Shown in pieces: positions 27,079-35,119 of a stretch of 64,000 nucleotides of DNA. The notes under the pieces were generated by a model that worked only from the letters and a program-made list of their open reading frames with translations, was not told where the DNA came from and ran no database searches. The position numbers and the translations under genes were made by a program. Position 1 is the stretch's first letter, and each line of letters begins with the position of its first letter. This DNA comes from Duganella margarita (GTDB lineage Bacteria > Pseudomonadota > Gammaproteobacteria > Burkholderiales > Burkholderiaceae_D): contig NZ_WWCS01000002.1 of assembly GCF_009857535.1 (NCBI RefSeq), positions 124,001 through 188,000 of the forward strand. Direction: 5' to 3'.

Positions 27079-27106
27079 GGGGTCTGACCCGTACGGGTCA
27101 GACCCC
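27079..27106. repeat. 28-bp perfect palindrome between ftsY and the MerR gene
   Basis: GGGGTCTGACCCGT is followed directly by its exact reverse complement. It lies between two genes on the same strand, 24 bases past the end of the MerR-type gene. No T-run follows on either strand. Similar GGGTCAGACCCC-type palindromes are, from memory, dispersed in related genomes, so it may be a mobile-type small repeat. Confidence 0.75.
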
Positions 27107-27129
27107 GCGACGGATCGGAGTGCGGGGTA

Positions 27130-28077
27130 CTAGCCAGCGGCCAAGATTGCGGCACGCGCGCGCCACTCGGCAATCGCGCCCGCCAGGCCCGCCAGATCGA
27201 ACACCCGCACGTACGGCGGTCGCCGGCGCTTGAGCGCGGCATTGGCGCCGCCGGCCCACAGGTCGGCGCAGCCGGCCAGACGGGCATGCAGTTCGGCCAG
27301 GCCATCGAGCGCCTGGCGCGGATTCATCGCCACCGAGAACGACAGCGCAATGATGTCCACCCGTTGCGCGCGCGCCGCTTCCACGATATCCAGCAGCGGC
27401 GTCTGCACGCCCAGCGAAATGCAGTGCGCGCCTTCGGCCACGCACATCGCCTCGGCCATCAGCAAGCCCAGGCCGTGGCGTTCCTGGGGCAAAGTCGTCA
27501 GCAGAATGCGCGGTGCGCCCGGATTGCCCTGACTGGCCTGCGGCATGGCAAAGATCGCGCTGCGCATCACCACCGTCAGCGACTCGGTATATAAATGTTC
27601 TTCAAACGTGGCCAGCTGGCCGCTGGCCCAGGCCTCGCCGATCAGCGTGGTGAGCGGCGCCACCAGTTCGATCACGAAACTTTTCAGTCCCATCATCAGC
27701 AGCGCCTGCGACAGCCGGCGGCGCAGCGTCTCCATTTGGTGGCTTTTGCATAAATCCAGGTAGGTCTGCAGTTCCGGCGCCGGCGCCGACGGCGCGTCGC
27801 CCTTGCCGCTGGCCTTGCTGCTCAGTTGCTGCAATTCGTCGGTGCTGTATTGAATCACCTTGCCGGGGCGGAAGCCCAGATCCAGCAGCCGCTTGATCAG
27901 ACGCAGCTTTTGCACCTGTTCGATCGGGTAGACCCGTTCGCCGTTAAGATCGCGCAGCGGTTGCGGAAAGTCGTAGCGGCGTTCCCACACGCGCAGGGTT
28001 TCCTTGGCCACGCCGGTGTCGCGTTCGACGTCGCTGATACTGCTGGGAACGAGTTGTGGGGTAACTTTATTAGTCAT
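27130..28077 (-). CDS. MerR-family regulator with cobalamin-binding domain (CarH/LitR-like)
   Basis: Residues about 12-75 form a MerR winged helix (V-E-R-D-T-G-V-A-K-E-T-L-R-V-W-E-R-R-Y). Residues about 105-180 are the helical cap with W150-x9-E160-H161, the spacing found in CarH photoreceptors. Residues about 188-310 are a Rossmann-type B12-binding domain with E199-R-H201-G-L-G204 as the cobalt-ligand motif. CarH proteins bind adenosylcobalamin in the dark and fall apart in light. The His that normally follows the Trp is Ala151 here, so the light-made bis-His state may not form. Target genes are unknown; no carotenoid or photolyase gene is nearby. Confidence 0.83.
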   Translation of the reverse strand: MTNKVTPQLVPSSISDVERDTGVAKETLRVWERRYDFPQPLRDLNGERVYPIEQVQKLRLIKRLLDLGFRPGKVIQYSTDELQQLSSKASGKGDAPSAPAPELQTYLDLCKSHQMETLRRRLSQALLMMGLKSFVIELVAPLTTLIGEAWASGQLATFEEHLYTESLTVVMRSAIFAMPQASQGNPGAPRILLTTLPQERHGLGLLMAEAMCVAEGAHCISLGVQTPLLDIVEAARAQRVDIIALSFSVAMNPRQALDGLAELHARLAGCADLWAGGANAALKRRRPPYVRVFDLAGLAGAIAEWRARAAILAAG

Positions 28078-28179
28078 CAGATATAAACAAGCTGCACGGG
28101 GGCAGGGTGCGCCAGCGCATTTTACCTGTGTTTTTGATGGGCACGGGGGGCAAAATTGCCATTCAATGAATCGATTTCA

Positions 28180-28216
28180 TGCACCAAAAGCGTGCAATGG
28201 TGCAAAAAACTGCACC
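28180..28216. promoter_or_regulatory. Cluster of GTGCA/TGCAC inverted repeats, candidate MerR-type operator
   Basis: TGCAC (28180) with GTGCA (28192), and GGTGCA-N6-TGCACC (28199-28216), form two neighbouring inverted repeats 103-139 bases before the MerR-type gene. Their dense, regular spacing suggests an oligomeric regulator, possibly the cobalamin-binding protein itself. Confidence 0.45.
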
Positions 28217-28625
28217 GATATGTCTCCTGAATACAACAGGTAGCAATTTCTTACAATTCGGTAACGTCATGCAACTTCCTGCGCTTTTTACAAAATTTAC
28301 TACACAAATAAAGCTGTAATGCTAGGAGCAAAGTTGGTTTGTGGCCTATTTTGCTTGAGAAAATCACCGAACAAAGTCAGGAATTGTTAGCTTATTACCA
28401 TTTGGTAGAGAGGAGTGTGGCGGTGGTTCAGTATAAAATAGCGTCAGAAATAGCAATGTGGCTATTTTTACTTGGTCCGACGAAGAAGTGGCACACACCG
28501 TGTTCATCGTGCGGAAAACTCGGCCTGTTTCGCTTGATCGGCAGGAAATATTGCGATGCGGTAAAATGCCGCTGCTTTGAAAAACAGACAAGTATGCAGA
28601 CGGTTCAGCATGAATGGTTTTACAC

Positions 28626-28654
28626 TTGTTGAAGTTTCTTAGCATCAGTATAGT
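28626..28654 (+). promoter_or_regulatory. Sigma-70-type promoter of the porin gene
   Basis: TTGTTG (28626-28631) and TATAGT (28649-28654) are 17 bases apart. Transcription would start near 28661, leaving a leader of about 195 bases before the porin ATG. Confidence 0.6.
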
Positions 28655-28856
28655 GCCGCCTCCGGCGCCCCATGAGGGCGCTGCGATAATAGCCGGCGTA
28701 GATTGATCGGCCGCAAGTGAACGTGTCCCATGATTGGGGCACACAGTGGCAGCTGGGGAGTTTGCCCTCACGCACACAACGGCACAAGCCGTGAAGCACC
28801 GAACACGCCGCACTACTGGCTTATTTTTACAGCAACACAACTGAAGGAAACACGTA

Positions 28857-29948
28857 ATGAAAAAATCCCTTATCGCTATCGCCGTACTGGCAGCAACCAG
28901 CTCCGCAGCATTCGCTCAGTCGAACGTCACCATCTACGGCATCCTGGATGCTGGCATCACCGCAGAACGTGGCGGCGCCCAAGGCAACGTCACCAAAGTG
29001 ACCAGCGGCGCAGCTTCGGCATCGCGTATCGGTTTCAAAGGTACTGAAGATCTGGGCGGCGGTCTGAGCGCTATCTTCAAACTGGAAACCGGCGTTAAAG
29101 TTGACGACGGCACCCTGGACAACACCAACAGCGCGCTGTTCAACCGTGAAGCCTATGTTGGCCTGTCGTCGAAAACCGCTGGTTCGCTGACCCTGGGTCG
29201 CCAGTACACTCCGTACTACGAAACCCTGCGCGACGTTGGTGATCCATTCGCCATGGGCTACGCTGGTACCGCTAAAAACCTGTTCCCAGTTGCCAGCTAC
29301 ATGACCCGCAACTCGAACGCTGTTGTGTACAAAACCCCTGACCTGAACGGCTTCAGCGGCGCTGTTTCCTACAGCCTGGGCGAACAGCAAGGCGACGCAT
29401 CGGCTGCCCGTCAAGTTGGCGGCTCGCTGGGTTACAAAAACGGTCCTCTGAACGTTGCTGTTGCTTACAACATGAAAAACAACGACACCTCGGTACTGAA
29501 AACCGCCGGTGTTGGCCACAACTCGCTGATCGCTGCTAACTACGACTTCAAAGTAGTGAAAGTGTTCGCTGCCTTCTCGAAAGACAAAGGCCAGGGTTCG
29601 GCACCAATCAACGGCGCAGCTAGCGCAACCGCAACCACCAACGCGTTCGGTTACACCTTCGCCCAAAGCGCTGACAGCCAGGACGCTCTGGTCGGTCTGA
29701 CCGCGCCAGTGTCGGAAGCCGGCACCGTGATGGCTTCGTACATCCGTAAAAACGACAAAGAGTCGTTCAACCGTGACGCTGACCAGTGGGCCATCGGTTA
29801 CAACTACGCTCTGTCGAAGCGCACCAGCACCTACGTTGCTTACGCTAAAATCAAAAACAAAAACGGCGCAGGTTACACCGTTGGTAACAACACCGAAGCC
29901 GGCACCGGCGACAAGGCCTTCAACTTGGGTCTGAAACACTCGTTCTAA
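28857..29948 (+). CDS. General porin (16-strand trimeric type)
   Basis: This outer-membrane diffusion channel has 363 residues: a signal peptide (about 1-20, ending A-F-A-Q), the mature N-terminus S-N-V-T-I-Y-G-I-L-D-A-G usual for Burkholderiales porins, alternating beta strands, and a terminal Phe (L-K-H-S-F). GAAGGAAA stands seven bases upstream of the ATG. Codon choice differs from neighbours (many GCT, GTT, AAA, CGT), as in very highly expressed genes. A promoter and a long leader precede it and a hairpin terminator follows, so it is a single-gene unit. Confidence 0.93.
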   Translation: MKKSLIAIAVLAATSSAAFAQSNVTIYGILDAGITAERGGAQGNVTKVTSGAASASRIGFKGTEDLGGGLSAIFKLETGVKVDDGTLDNTNSALFNREAYVGLSSKTAGSLTLGRQYTPYYETLRDVGDPFAMGYAGTAKNLFPVASYMTRNSNAVVYKTPDLNGFSGAVSYSLGEQQGDASAARQVGGSLGYKNGPLNVAVAYNMKNNDTSVLKTAGVGHNSLIAANYDFKVVKVFAAFSKDKGQGSAPINGAASATATTNAFGYTFAQSADSQDALVGLTAPVSEAGTVMASYIRKNDKESFNRDADQWAIGYNYALSKRTSTYVAYAKIKNKNGAGYTVGNNTEAGTGDKAFNLGLKHSF

Positions 29949-29971
29949 TCTGATTATTCAGGTTTAGATTC

Positions 29972-30000
29972 AACAACGGCTGCCTTGTGCAGCCGTTGTT
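29972..30000 (+). terminator. Hairpin terminator after the porin gene
   Basis: AACAACGGCTGC pairs perfectly with GCAGCCGTTGTT around five bases, 24 bases past the stop. The trailing T-run is short and interrupted (TTGTTCATTT). Confidence 0.75.
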
Positions 30001-30020
30001 CATTTCCGAAAGCGATCACA

Positions 30021-30554
30021 ATGACACGACGTGCCCTGTTTGCCGGCGCCATCCTGCTGGCCTCCTGCGCCGTGCTGGCCGCCCCCAAGACAAGCAAAAA
30101 GCCCGGCATGCTGCCGCGCTACGGCATGCTGGTGTTTTCCGATTTATGCATCCATGCCGACAGCGGCGAATTCGGCGGCCAGCGCATCACGCTGCAGCGC
30201 TTTGCCGAGGTGGACACGATTCTGTATGAATATACCGCAGGCGGCCTGAGCTGGCCGGTGGTGGCCAGCGACGTGACGATTGATCCGCGCGGCCAGCAGC
30301 TGTACTTCACCGTGCGCCCGCCGGACGAAGACGAGCGCACCATCAGCGGCAAGCTGGCCGACGGCGGCAAGACGCTGGTGCTGGATGGCGGCTATTGCGG
30401 CGATGAGGCGGTGCCGATGCGCTTGCAGCTGGTGACGGACTTCGGCCGCAAGGCCGGCGTGTGCCGTGCCTGCCCTGTGCCCAAGCCGCAGAAGGAAAAA
30501 AAAGAAGACAAGCCGCTGCTGGACAGCGGCTCCACCACTACCGCCGGCTTATGA
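30021..30554 (+). CDS. Exported hypothetical protein, possible lipoprotein
   Basis: The 177-residue frame starts at 30021 with M-T-R-R-A-L-F-A-G-A-I-L-L-A-S-C, a signal sequence with a lipobox at C16, although ordinary cleavage after V-L-A-A is also possible. The mature part is beta-rich (Y-G-M-L-V-F-S-D-L-C-I, D-V-T-I-D-P-R-G-Q-Q-L-Y-F-T) with four scattered cysteines and a charged C-terminal tail (P-K-P-Q-K-E-K-K-E-D-K). The longer frame would start inside the porin terminator. It converges with, and overlaps by six bases, the next gene. No family is recognised. Confidence 0.65.
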   Translation: MTRRALFAGAILLASCAVLAAPKTSKKPGMLPRYGMLVFSDLCIHADSGEFGGQRITLQRFAEVDTILYEYTAGGLSWPVVASDVTIDPRGQQLYFTVRPPDEDERTISGKLADGGKTLVLDGGYCGDEAVPMRLQLVTDFGRKAGVCRACPVPKPQKEKKEDKPLLDSGSTTTAGL

Positions 30555-32264
30555 TTGAGCCGCTTTGGCGGCCTGCGCCGCTGCCGCTTGCTGGCGGATG
30601 GTCTCCAGCGTGGCGCCCGGCGTGATCAGGTTGCCGTCGTAGCGCAGCTCGATCAGCGCCGGCAGGTTGTTCGCGCGCGTGTGCGCCAGTGCGCGTTCCA
30701 GTGCCGGCGCGAATTCCTCGGTCTTCGTCACCACTTCACCCGTGCCGCCATAGGCCACCGACAGCGCGGCAAAATCCGGATTGCGCAGCGTGGTGCCCGA
30801 CACGCGGCCCGGATACTCGCGTTCCTGGTGCATACGGATGGTGCCGAACATGGCGTTGTTGAACACGATGATGATCACGCCCGCCTGATACTGCACCGCC
30901 GTCGCCAGTTCCTGGCCGTTCATCATATATTCGCCGTCGCCGGCAAAGGTGATCACGGTGCGCGACGGATCGATGATCTTGGCGGCGACGCCGGCCGGCA
31001 CGCTGTAGCCCATGGCGCCGCTGGTCGGCGCCAGCTGCGTGCGCATGCCGCCGTAGCGGTGGAAACGGTGCGCCCAGGTGGCGTAGTTGCCGGCGCCGTT
31101 GGTGACGATGGTGTCATGCGGCGCCAGCTGGTCGATCTGCTGCACCACTTGCCACAGGTCCAGCGGCGCCTTGCCGTCCTTGAAGATGGCCGGCTGCTGC
31201 TGCCAGTCTTTCAGCTCGGCGCGCGCTTCGGCCACCGTGTGCTGCCAGGCGCCGGCGTCGACCGGCTGCATGGCCGCCAGCATCGCCGCCATCTGCGGCA
31301 TGCCGCTGTTGATCATCACTTCCGCCTGGTAGACGCTGCCCAGTTCCTCGGCATCCGCATGCACGTGGATCAGGCGCTGCGCCGGCACTGGCGCTTGCAG
31401 CAGGGCGTAGCCGCTGGTGGTCATCTCGCCCAGGCGCGGGCCGATGGCGAGGATGACGTCGGCTTCGCGCACGCGCGCCGCCAGCTTGGGATTGATGCCG
31501 ATGCCGACATCGCCGATGTACTGCGGGTGTTCATTGTCCAGCAAATCCTGGAAGCGGAAGGCGCAGCTGACCGGCAGCTGATTGGCTTCGGCAAAGCGCT
31601 GAATGTCGGCGCAGGCTTGGGCGTTCCAGCCGCCGCCGCCCAGCAGTAGCAGCGGTTTTTTGGCGCCGGCCAGCAGGCCGCGCACGGTGTCGATCTGCGC
31701 GGCGGACGGCGAGGCTTGCACCGGCTGGTAGCAGCGGGTGTCGGCCACGCTGGCCCTGGTGGTCAGCATATCCTCCGGCAGCGCCAGCACCACCGGGCCG
31801 GGCCGGCCGCTGGTGGCGATCTGGAAGGCGCGCGCGATGTATTCCGGCATGCGGTCGGCGCGGTCGATCTGCGTCACCCACTTGGCCATCTGGCCGTACA
31901 TGCGGCGGTAGTCGATTTCCTGGAACGCTTCGCGGTCGATGAAGTCGCTGCCGACCTGGCCGATGAACAAAATCATCGGCGTCGAATCCTGGAACGCGGT
32001 GTGCACGCCGATCGAGGCATTGGTGGCGCCGGGGCCGCGGGTGACGAAGCAGATGCCTGGCTTGCCGGTCATCTTGCCGTAGGCGTCGGCCATGAAGGCG
32101 GCGCCGCCTTCCTGGCGGTTGATGATGAAGCGGATGGCGGAATCGTGCAGGGCGTCGAGCACGTCCAGGTAGCTTTCGCCGGGGACGCCGAAAGCGGTGT
32201 CCACGCCGTGGATCTTCAGGGCGTCGACCAGGATCTGGCCGCCGGTGCGGGATGGTTGCGTCAT
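30549..32264 (-). CDS. Thiamine-diphosphate enzyme, acetolactate synthase-like
   Basis: The 571 residues show the three-domain layout of this family: an N-terminal pyrimidine-binding domain with the catalytic Glu in N-R-Q-E-G-G-A-A-F, a central domain (about 195-330) and a C-terminal diphosphate-binding domain with G-D-G-E-Y-M-M-N ending in F-N-N-A-M-F-G. No regulatory-subunit gene follows and it does not neighbour ilvN or ilvC, so it is probably a catabolic or peripheral member (acetolactate synthase, glyoxylate carboligase or a related decarboxylase) rather than the main biosynthetic enzyme. The substrate cannot be decided from the sequence. Confidence 0.82.
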   Translation of the reverse strand: MTQPSRTGGQILVDALKIHGVDTAFGVPGESYLDVLDALHDSAIRFIINRQEGGAAFMADAYGKMTGKPGICFVTRGPGATNASIGVHTAFQDSTPMILFIGQVGSDFIDREAFQEIDYRRMYGQMAKWVTQIDRADRMPEYIARAFQIATSGRPGPVVLALPEDMLTTRASVADTRCYQPVQASPSAAQIDTVRGLLAGAKKPLLLLGGGGWNAQACADIQRFAEANQLPVSCAFRFQDLLDNEHPQYIGDVGIGINPKLAARVREADVILAIGPRLGEMTTSGYALLQAPVPAQRLIHVHADAEELGSVYQAEVMINSGMPQMAAMLAAMQPVDAGAWQHTVAEARAELKDWQQQPAIFKDGKAPLDLWQVVQQIDQLAPHDTIVTNGAGNYATWAHRFHRYGGMRTQLAPTSGAMGYSVPAGVAAKIIDPSRTVITFAGDGEYMMNGQELATAVQYQAGVIIIVFNNAMFGTIRMHQEREYPGRVSGTTLRNPDFAALSVAYGGTGEVVTKTEEFAPALERALAHTRANNLPALIELRYDGNLITPGATLETIRQQAAAAQAAKAAQS

Positions 32265-32371
32265 TGTGGTGAGCCTTTTGCGGTGAAGGTATCACGGCAT
32301 TCTACGGCGGCGCCGGACGCGCTGCTTTGGCAATGGCGACACCAAATTTCAGATTTGCAGGCGCGGACTGG

Positions 32372-32377
32372 TACAAT
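32372..32377 (+). promoter_or_regulatory. -10 box (TACAAT) of rnpB
   Basis: TACAAT lies seven bases before the first base of the predicted P1 helix, the right distance for transcription to begin at 32385. Only a weak -35 match (TTCAGA near 32348, 18-base spacer) is present. Confidence 0.65.
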
Positions 32378-32384
32378 AGCGCCC

Positions 32385-32716
32385 GAAGCAAGCCAGACAG
32401 CCGCTGGTCAGCGTGTAATGCCTGACGGGAGGAAGGTCCGGACTCCATAGAGCGGGGTGACGGTTAACGGCCGTCCGCTGAAAGTCCCTCACGGGATATA
32501 AGGCGAGGAATAGGGCCACAGAGACGAGCGTATTAAGTTACGGTGAAACGCGGTAACCTCCACCTGGTGCAATTCCAAATAGGCACGCGATGATGCTGCT
32601 CGCGGAGCGTGCGGGTAGGAAGCTTGAGCGCTGGAGTAATCCAGCGCCTAGAGGAATGGCTGTCATAGCGCAGGTTCGCCTGCGCCGTAACAAAATCCGG
32701 CCTATCGGCTTGCTTC
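32385..32716 (+). ncRNA. rnpB: RNase P RNA, bacterial class A
   Basis: This is the catalytic RNA that trims tRNA 5' ends. The 5' strand GAAGCAAGCC (32385-32394) is the exact complement of the 3' strand GGCTTGCTTC (32707-32716), forming helix P1. Conserved blocks appear in order: GGGAGGAAGGTCCGGACTCC (CR I), AGGCGAGGAATAGGGCCACAGAG, CTCCACCTGGTGCAATTCCAAATAGG and, near the 3' end, AACAAAATCCGGCCTATCGG (CR V). The length of about 332 is typical for betaproteobacteria. No protein frame covers it credibly. The next gene starts 22 bases further on. Confidence 0.95.
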
Positions 32717-32738
32717 AACTAACAACCATTTTTTCGCG

Positions 32739-34223
32739 ATGAAAAAATACATTCTTGCCCTGGACCAGGGTACGACCAGTTCGCGCGCCATTCTGTTTGA
32801 CCACCAGGGCCAGATTTGTGGCTGCGCGGCGCAGGAATTTCCCCAGCATTTCCCCCATCCCGGCTGGGTCGAGCACGACCCGCATGACATCTGGCTGAGC
32901 CAGTTGGCGGTGGCCCGCAAGGTGCTGGCCGATAACCATGTCAATGCGCATGACGTGCTGGCCATCGGCGTCACCAACCAGCGTGAGACCACCGTGGTGT
33001 GGGACCGCAAGACCGGCGAGCCGATCGCCCCGGCCATCGTCTGGCAGGACCGCCGCACGGCCGATATCTGCGACGCCTTGCGCGCCGACGGCAAGGCCAG
33101 GAAAATTACCGACATCTCCGGGCTGGAACTGGATGCCTACTTCTCCGCCACCAAGCTGAAATGGCTGCTGGATCACGTGCCGGGCGCGCGCGAAAAGGCG
33201 CGGCAGGGCGGGCTGGCGTTCGGCACGGTCGACAGCTGGCTGGTGTACAAGCTGACTGGCCAGCATGTGACCGACGTCAGCAATGCGTCGCGCACCATGC
33301 TGTTCAACATCCATTTGATGCGCTGGGATTATGACCTGCTGCACCTGTTCGATATTCCCGAGCAGGTGCTGCCTCAGATCGTCTCGTCCAGCGAGGAAGT
33401 GGGCAACACGCATGCCAATCTGTTCGGCGCGCCGATACCGGTGGCTGGGATCGCCGGCGACCAGCAGGCGGCCACCTTCGGCCAGGCCTGCCATCAGCCG
33501 GGCATGGTCAAGAATACCTACGGCACTGGCTGCTTCATGCTGATGCATCTGGGACGGCATCCGGTGGCCTCGCACAACCGCTTGCTGACCACGGTGGGCT
33601 GGCGCGTCGATGGCGCGACTGATTATCTGCTGGAGGGCAGCGTCTTTATGGGCGGCGCCACGGTGCAGTGGTTGCGTGACGGACTGGGCATCATCAAATC
33701 GTCTTCAGAGGTCGAGGCGCTGGCAGCCAGCGTGCCGGACAGCGACGGCGTGTTCATGGTGCCGGCTTTCGTCGGCCTCGGCGCGCCGCACTGGGACGCT
33801 TACGCGCGTGGGGCGCTGTTTGGACTGAGCCGTGGCAGCACGCGCGCCCACATCGCCCGCGCCGCGCTGGAAGCCATCGCCTACCAGAGCGCCGAGCTGA
33901 TGGCGGCAATGCAAAAGGACGCTTCGCTGCCGCTGACCGAAGTGCGCGCCGACGGCGGCGCCGCCCGCAACGACCTGCTGATGCAATTCCAGGCCGACTT
34001 GCTGGGCGTGCAGGTGGTGCGGCCGAAAGTGACCGAAACCACCGCCCTCGGCGCCGCCTATCTGGCCGGCCTGGCGGTCGGCTTCTGGGAAACGCAGGAA
34101 GAAATCGCCGCCCAATGGATTTGCGAGCGCCGCTTCGAGCCGGCCATGAGCGCCGACCGCCGCGCGGAATTACTGGCCAAGTGGTCGCGCGCCGTCGAGC
34201 GCTCCAAGGATTGGGAAAACTGA
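32739..34223 (+). CDS. glpK: Glycerol kinase
   Basis: The enzyme phosphorylates glycerol in the cytoplasm. The 494 residues are of normal length, with D9-Q-G-T-T-S-S near the start (phosphate 1), V-W-D-R-K-T-G and [24 protein letters not shown] and the C-terminal D-G-G-A-A-R-N-D. There is no visible ribosome site and only 22 bases separate it from rnpB, so it may be read through from the rnpB promoter or from a promoter inside rnpB. No glpF or glpD is adjacent. Confidence 0.94.
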   Translation: MKKYILALDQGTTSSRAILFDHQGQICGCAAQEFPQHFPHPGWVEHDPHDIWLSQLAVARKVLADNHVNAHDVLAIGVTNQRETTVVWDRKTGEPIAPAIVWQDRRTADICDALRADGKARKITDISGLELDAYFSATKLKWLLDHVPGAREKARQGGLAFGTVDSWLVYKLTGQHVTDVSNASRTMLFNIHLMRWDYDLLHLFDIPEQVLPQIVSSSEEVGNTHANLFGAPIPVAGIAGDQQAATFGQACHQPGMVKNTYGTGCFMLMHLGRHPVASHNRLLTTVGWRVDGATDYLLEGSVFMGGATVQWLRDGLGIIKSSSEVEALAASVPDSDGVFMVPAFVGLGAPHWDAYARGALFGLSRGSTRAHIARAALEAIAYQSAELMAAMQKDASLPLTEVRADGGAARNDLLMQFQADLLGVQVVRPKVTETTALGAAYLAGLAVGFWETQEEIAAQWICERRFEPAMSADRRAELLAKWSRAVERSKDWEN

Positions 34224-34224
34224 A

Positions 34225-35007
34225 TCAGCCCAGCGAGGCAAGGAAGTGGTCGATTGCCTCGGCAACGCCCTGCGGCGATTCCAGCGGCGACAGGTGGCCT
34301 GTGCCGGGCAGCACGCGCAGCGTCGCTTGGGGAATGCGCGACAGCACTTCCGCCTGCAAGACTTCCACCGGATCGACCTTATCCTGTTCCCCGGCAATGA
34401 CGAGGGTCGGCACGGCGATCTTCCTTACCTCATTGCTGATGTCCTTGCGGCTGGTGTAGTTTGGCCATGCAATGCGCGCTTGCGGGGCGCCGCGCAGGCT
34501 GTCATCGATAACCTGCTCACGCTGGCTGGCGCTGAGCGGCTTGGCGGTCAGCATGTGGTCGATGCTCATGCTCACCGACTCGGCCGAGTTGTAGGCGCTT
34601 TCCATCGCGGCGCGCGCTTCCGGCGCCAGCGCCAGCGGGGTCGGCGGCGCTGGCGCGACCAGCACCAATCCCATCAATCCTGGCGGCCGGCGCGACGCCA
34701 GCAACTGGGCGATCTTGCCACCCATGGAGTGGCCGATCAGCACGTACTGTTTGAGCGCCAGCGCGGCAATCAGGTGCTCGATGTCGGCGGCGAAGTCGGT
34801 CAGGGCGTAGGCGTTGTTCTCCGCCGCGTCGGAATCGCCCCAGCCGCGCAGGTCGGGGGCAATGGTGTGATGGCCGGCGGGCAGGGCGTCGATCACCGCC
34901 TGCCAGGTGCGCGACGAGCCGCCCCAGTAGTGCAGGAAGACCAGCGCGGGCCCTTTGCCGCTTTGTTCGCTGACGTGAAGCCGGATGTTGTTGACGGTGA
35001 TATGCAT
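34225..35007 (-). CDS. Alpha/beta-hydrolase fold enzyme
   Basis: The 260-residue cytoplasmic protein shows the oxyanion stretch F-L-H-Y-W-G-G, nucleophile S94 in G-H-S-M-G-G, the acid in G-E-Q-D-K-V-D and the His in G-T-G-H-L-S-P. The sequence is nearest to non-haem haloperoxidase or carboxyl-ester hydrolase type members. It has no signal peptide. It is divergent from a LysR regulator that probably controls it. The substrate is unknown. It converges with glpK, one base apart. Confidence 0.82.
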   Translation of the reverse strand: MHITVNNIRLHVSEQSGKGPALVFLHYWGGSSRTWQAVIDALPAGHHTIAPDLRGWGDSDAAENNAYALTDFAADIEHLIAALALKQYVLIGHSMGGKIAQLLASRRPPGLMGLVLVAPAPPTPLALAPEARAAMESAYNSAESVSMSIDHMLTAKPLSASQREQVIDDSLRGAPQARIAWPNYTSRKDISNEVRKIAVPTLVIAGEQDKVDPVEVLQAEVLSRIPQATLRVLPGTGHLSPLESPQGVAEAIDHFLASLG

Positions 35008-35089
35008 GGCGATACTCCTTTATGGATAACTGGCCGCTCATTGTAGATTCGCGCAAATGCCGTGATAATCCCTATATCTTTATCATAAA

Positions 35090-35108
35090 TCGATCGTAAT
35101 ATGATCGA
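35090..35108. promoter_or_regulatory. Inverted repeat TCGATC-N7-GATCGA between hydrolase and LysR genes
   Basis: Six-base arms lie in an AT-rich stretch 11 bases before the LysR ribosome-site/start region and 82 bases before the hydrolase start. The position suits a LysR autoregulatory and activation site. Confidence 0.5.
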
Positions 35109-35119
35109 ATGGAGTTGCC

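Larger units (their letters stand above)
28078..28856. other. 779-base gap, AT-richer, holding regulatory signals
   Basis: This stretch between the MerR gene and the porin is clearly poorer in GC than its flanks. It contains GTGCA/TGCAC repeats (28180-28216), a porin promoter (28626-28654) and a long porin leader with small hairpins (for example GTGTCCC and GGGGCAC around 28719-28739). A 97-codon frame from a TTG at 28339 to 28632 has cysteine pairs (C-S-S-C, C-R-C-F) and AGGAG 11 bases before it, but no family resemblance; it is at best a weak gene candidate. Confidence 0.6.

Noticed and set aside
28339..28632. 97-codon frame from a TTG with cysteine pairs, as a firm gene
   Set aside because: AT-rich non-coding sequence easily keeps such frames open; the start is TTG, the spacing to AGGAG is long and no family is recognised. 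Kept only as a note in the gap entry.
32550..32720. Small minus-strand frame inside the RNase P RNA gene
   Set aside because: The region is fully explained by conserved rnpB blocks and the exact P1 pairing.
32700..32738. T-run after rnpB as its intrinsic terminator
   Set aside because: Six T are present, but no hairpin lies directly before them other than the RNA's own P1 strand, so termination there is not supported.
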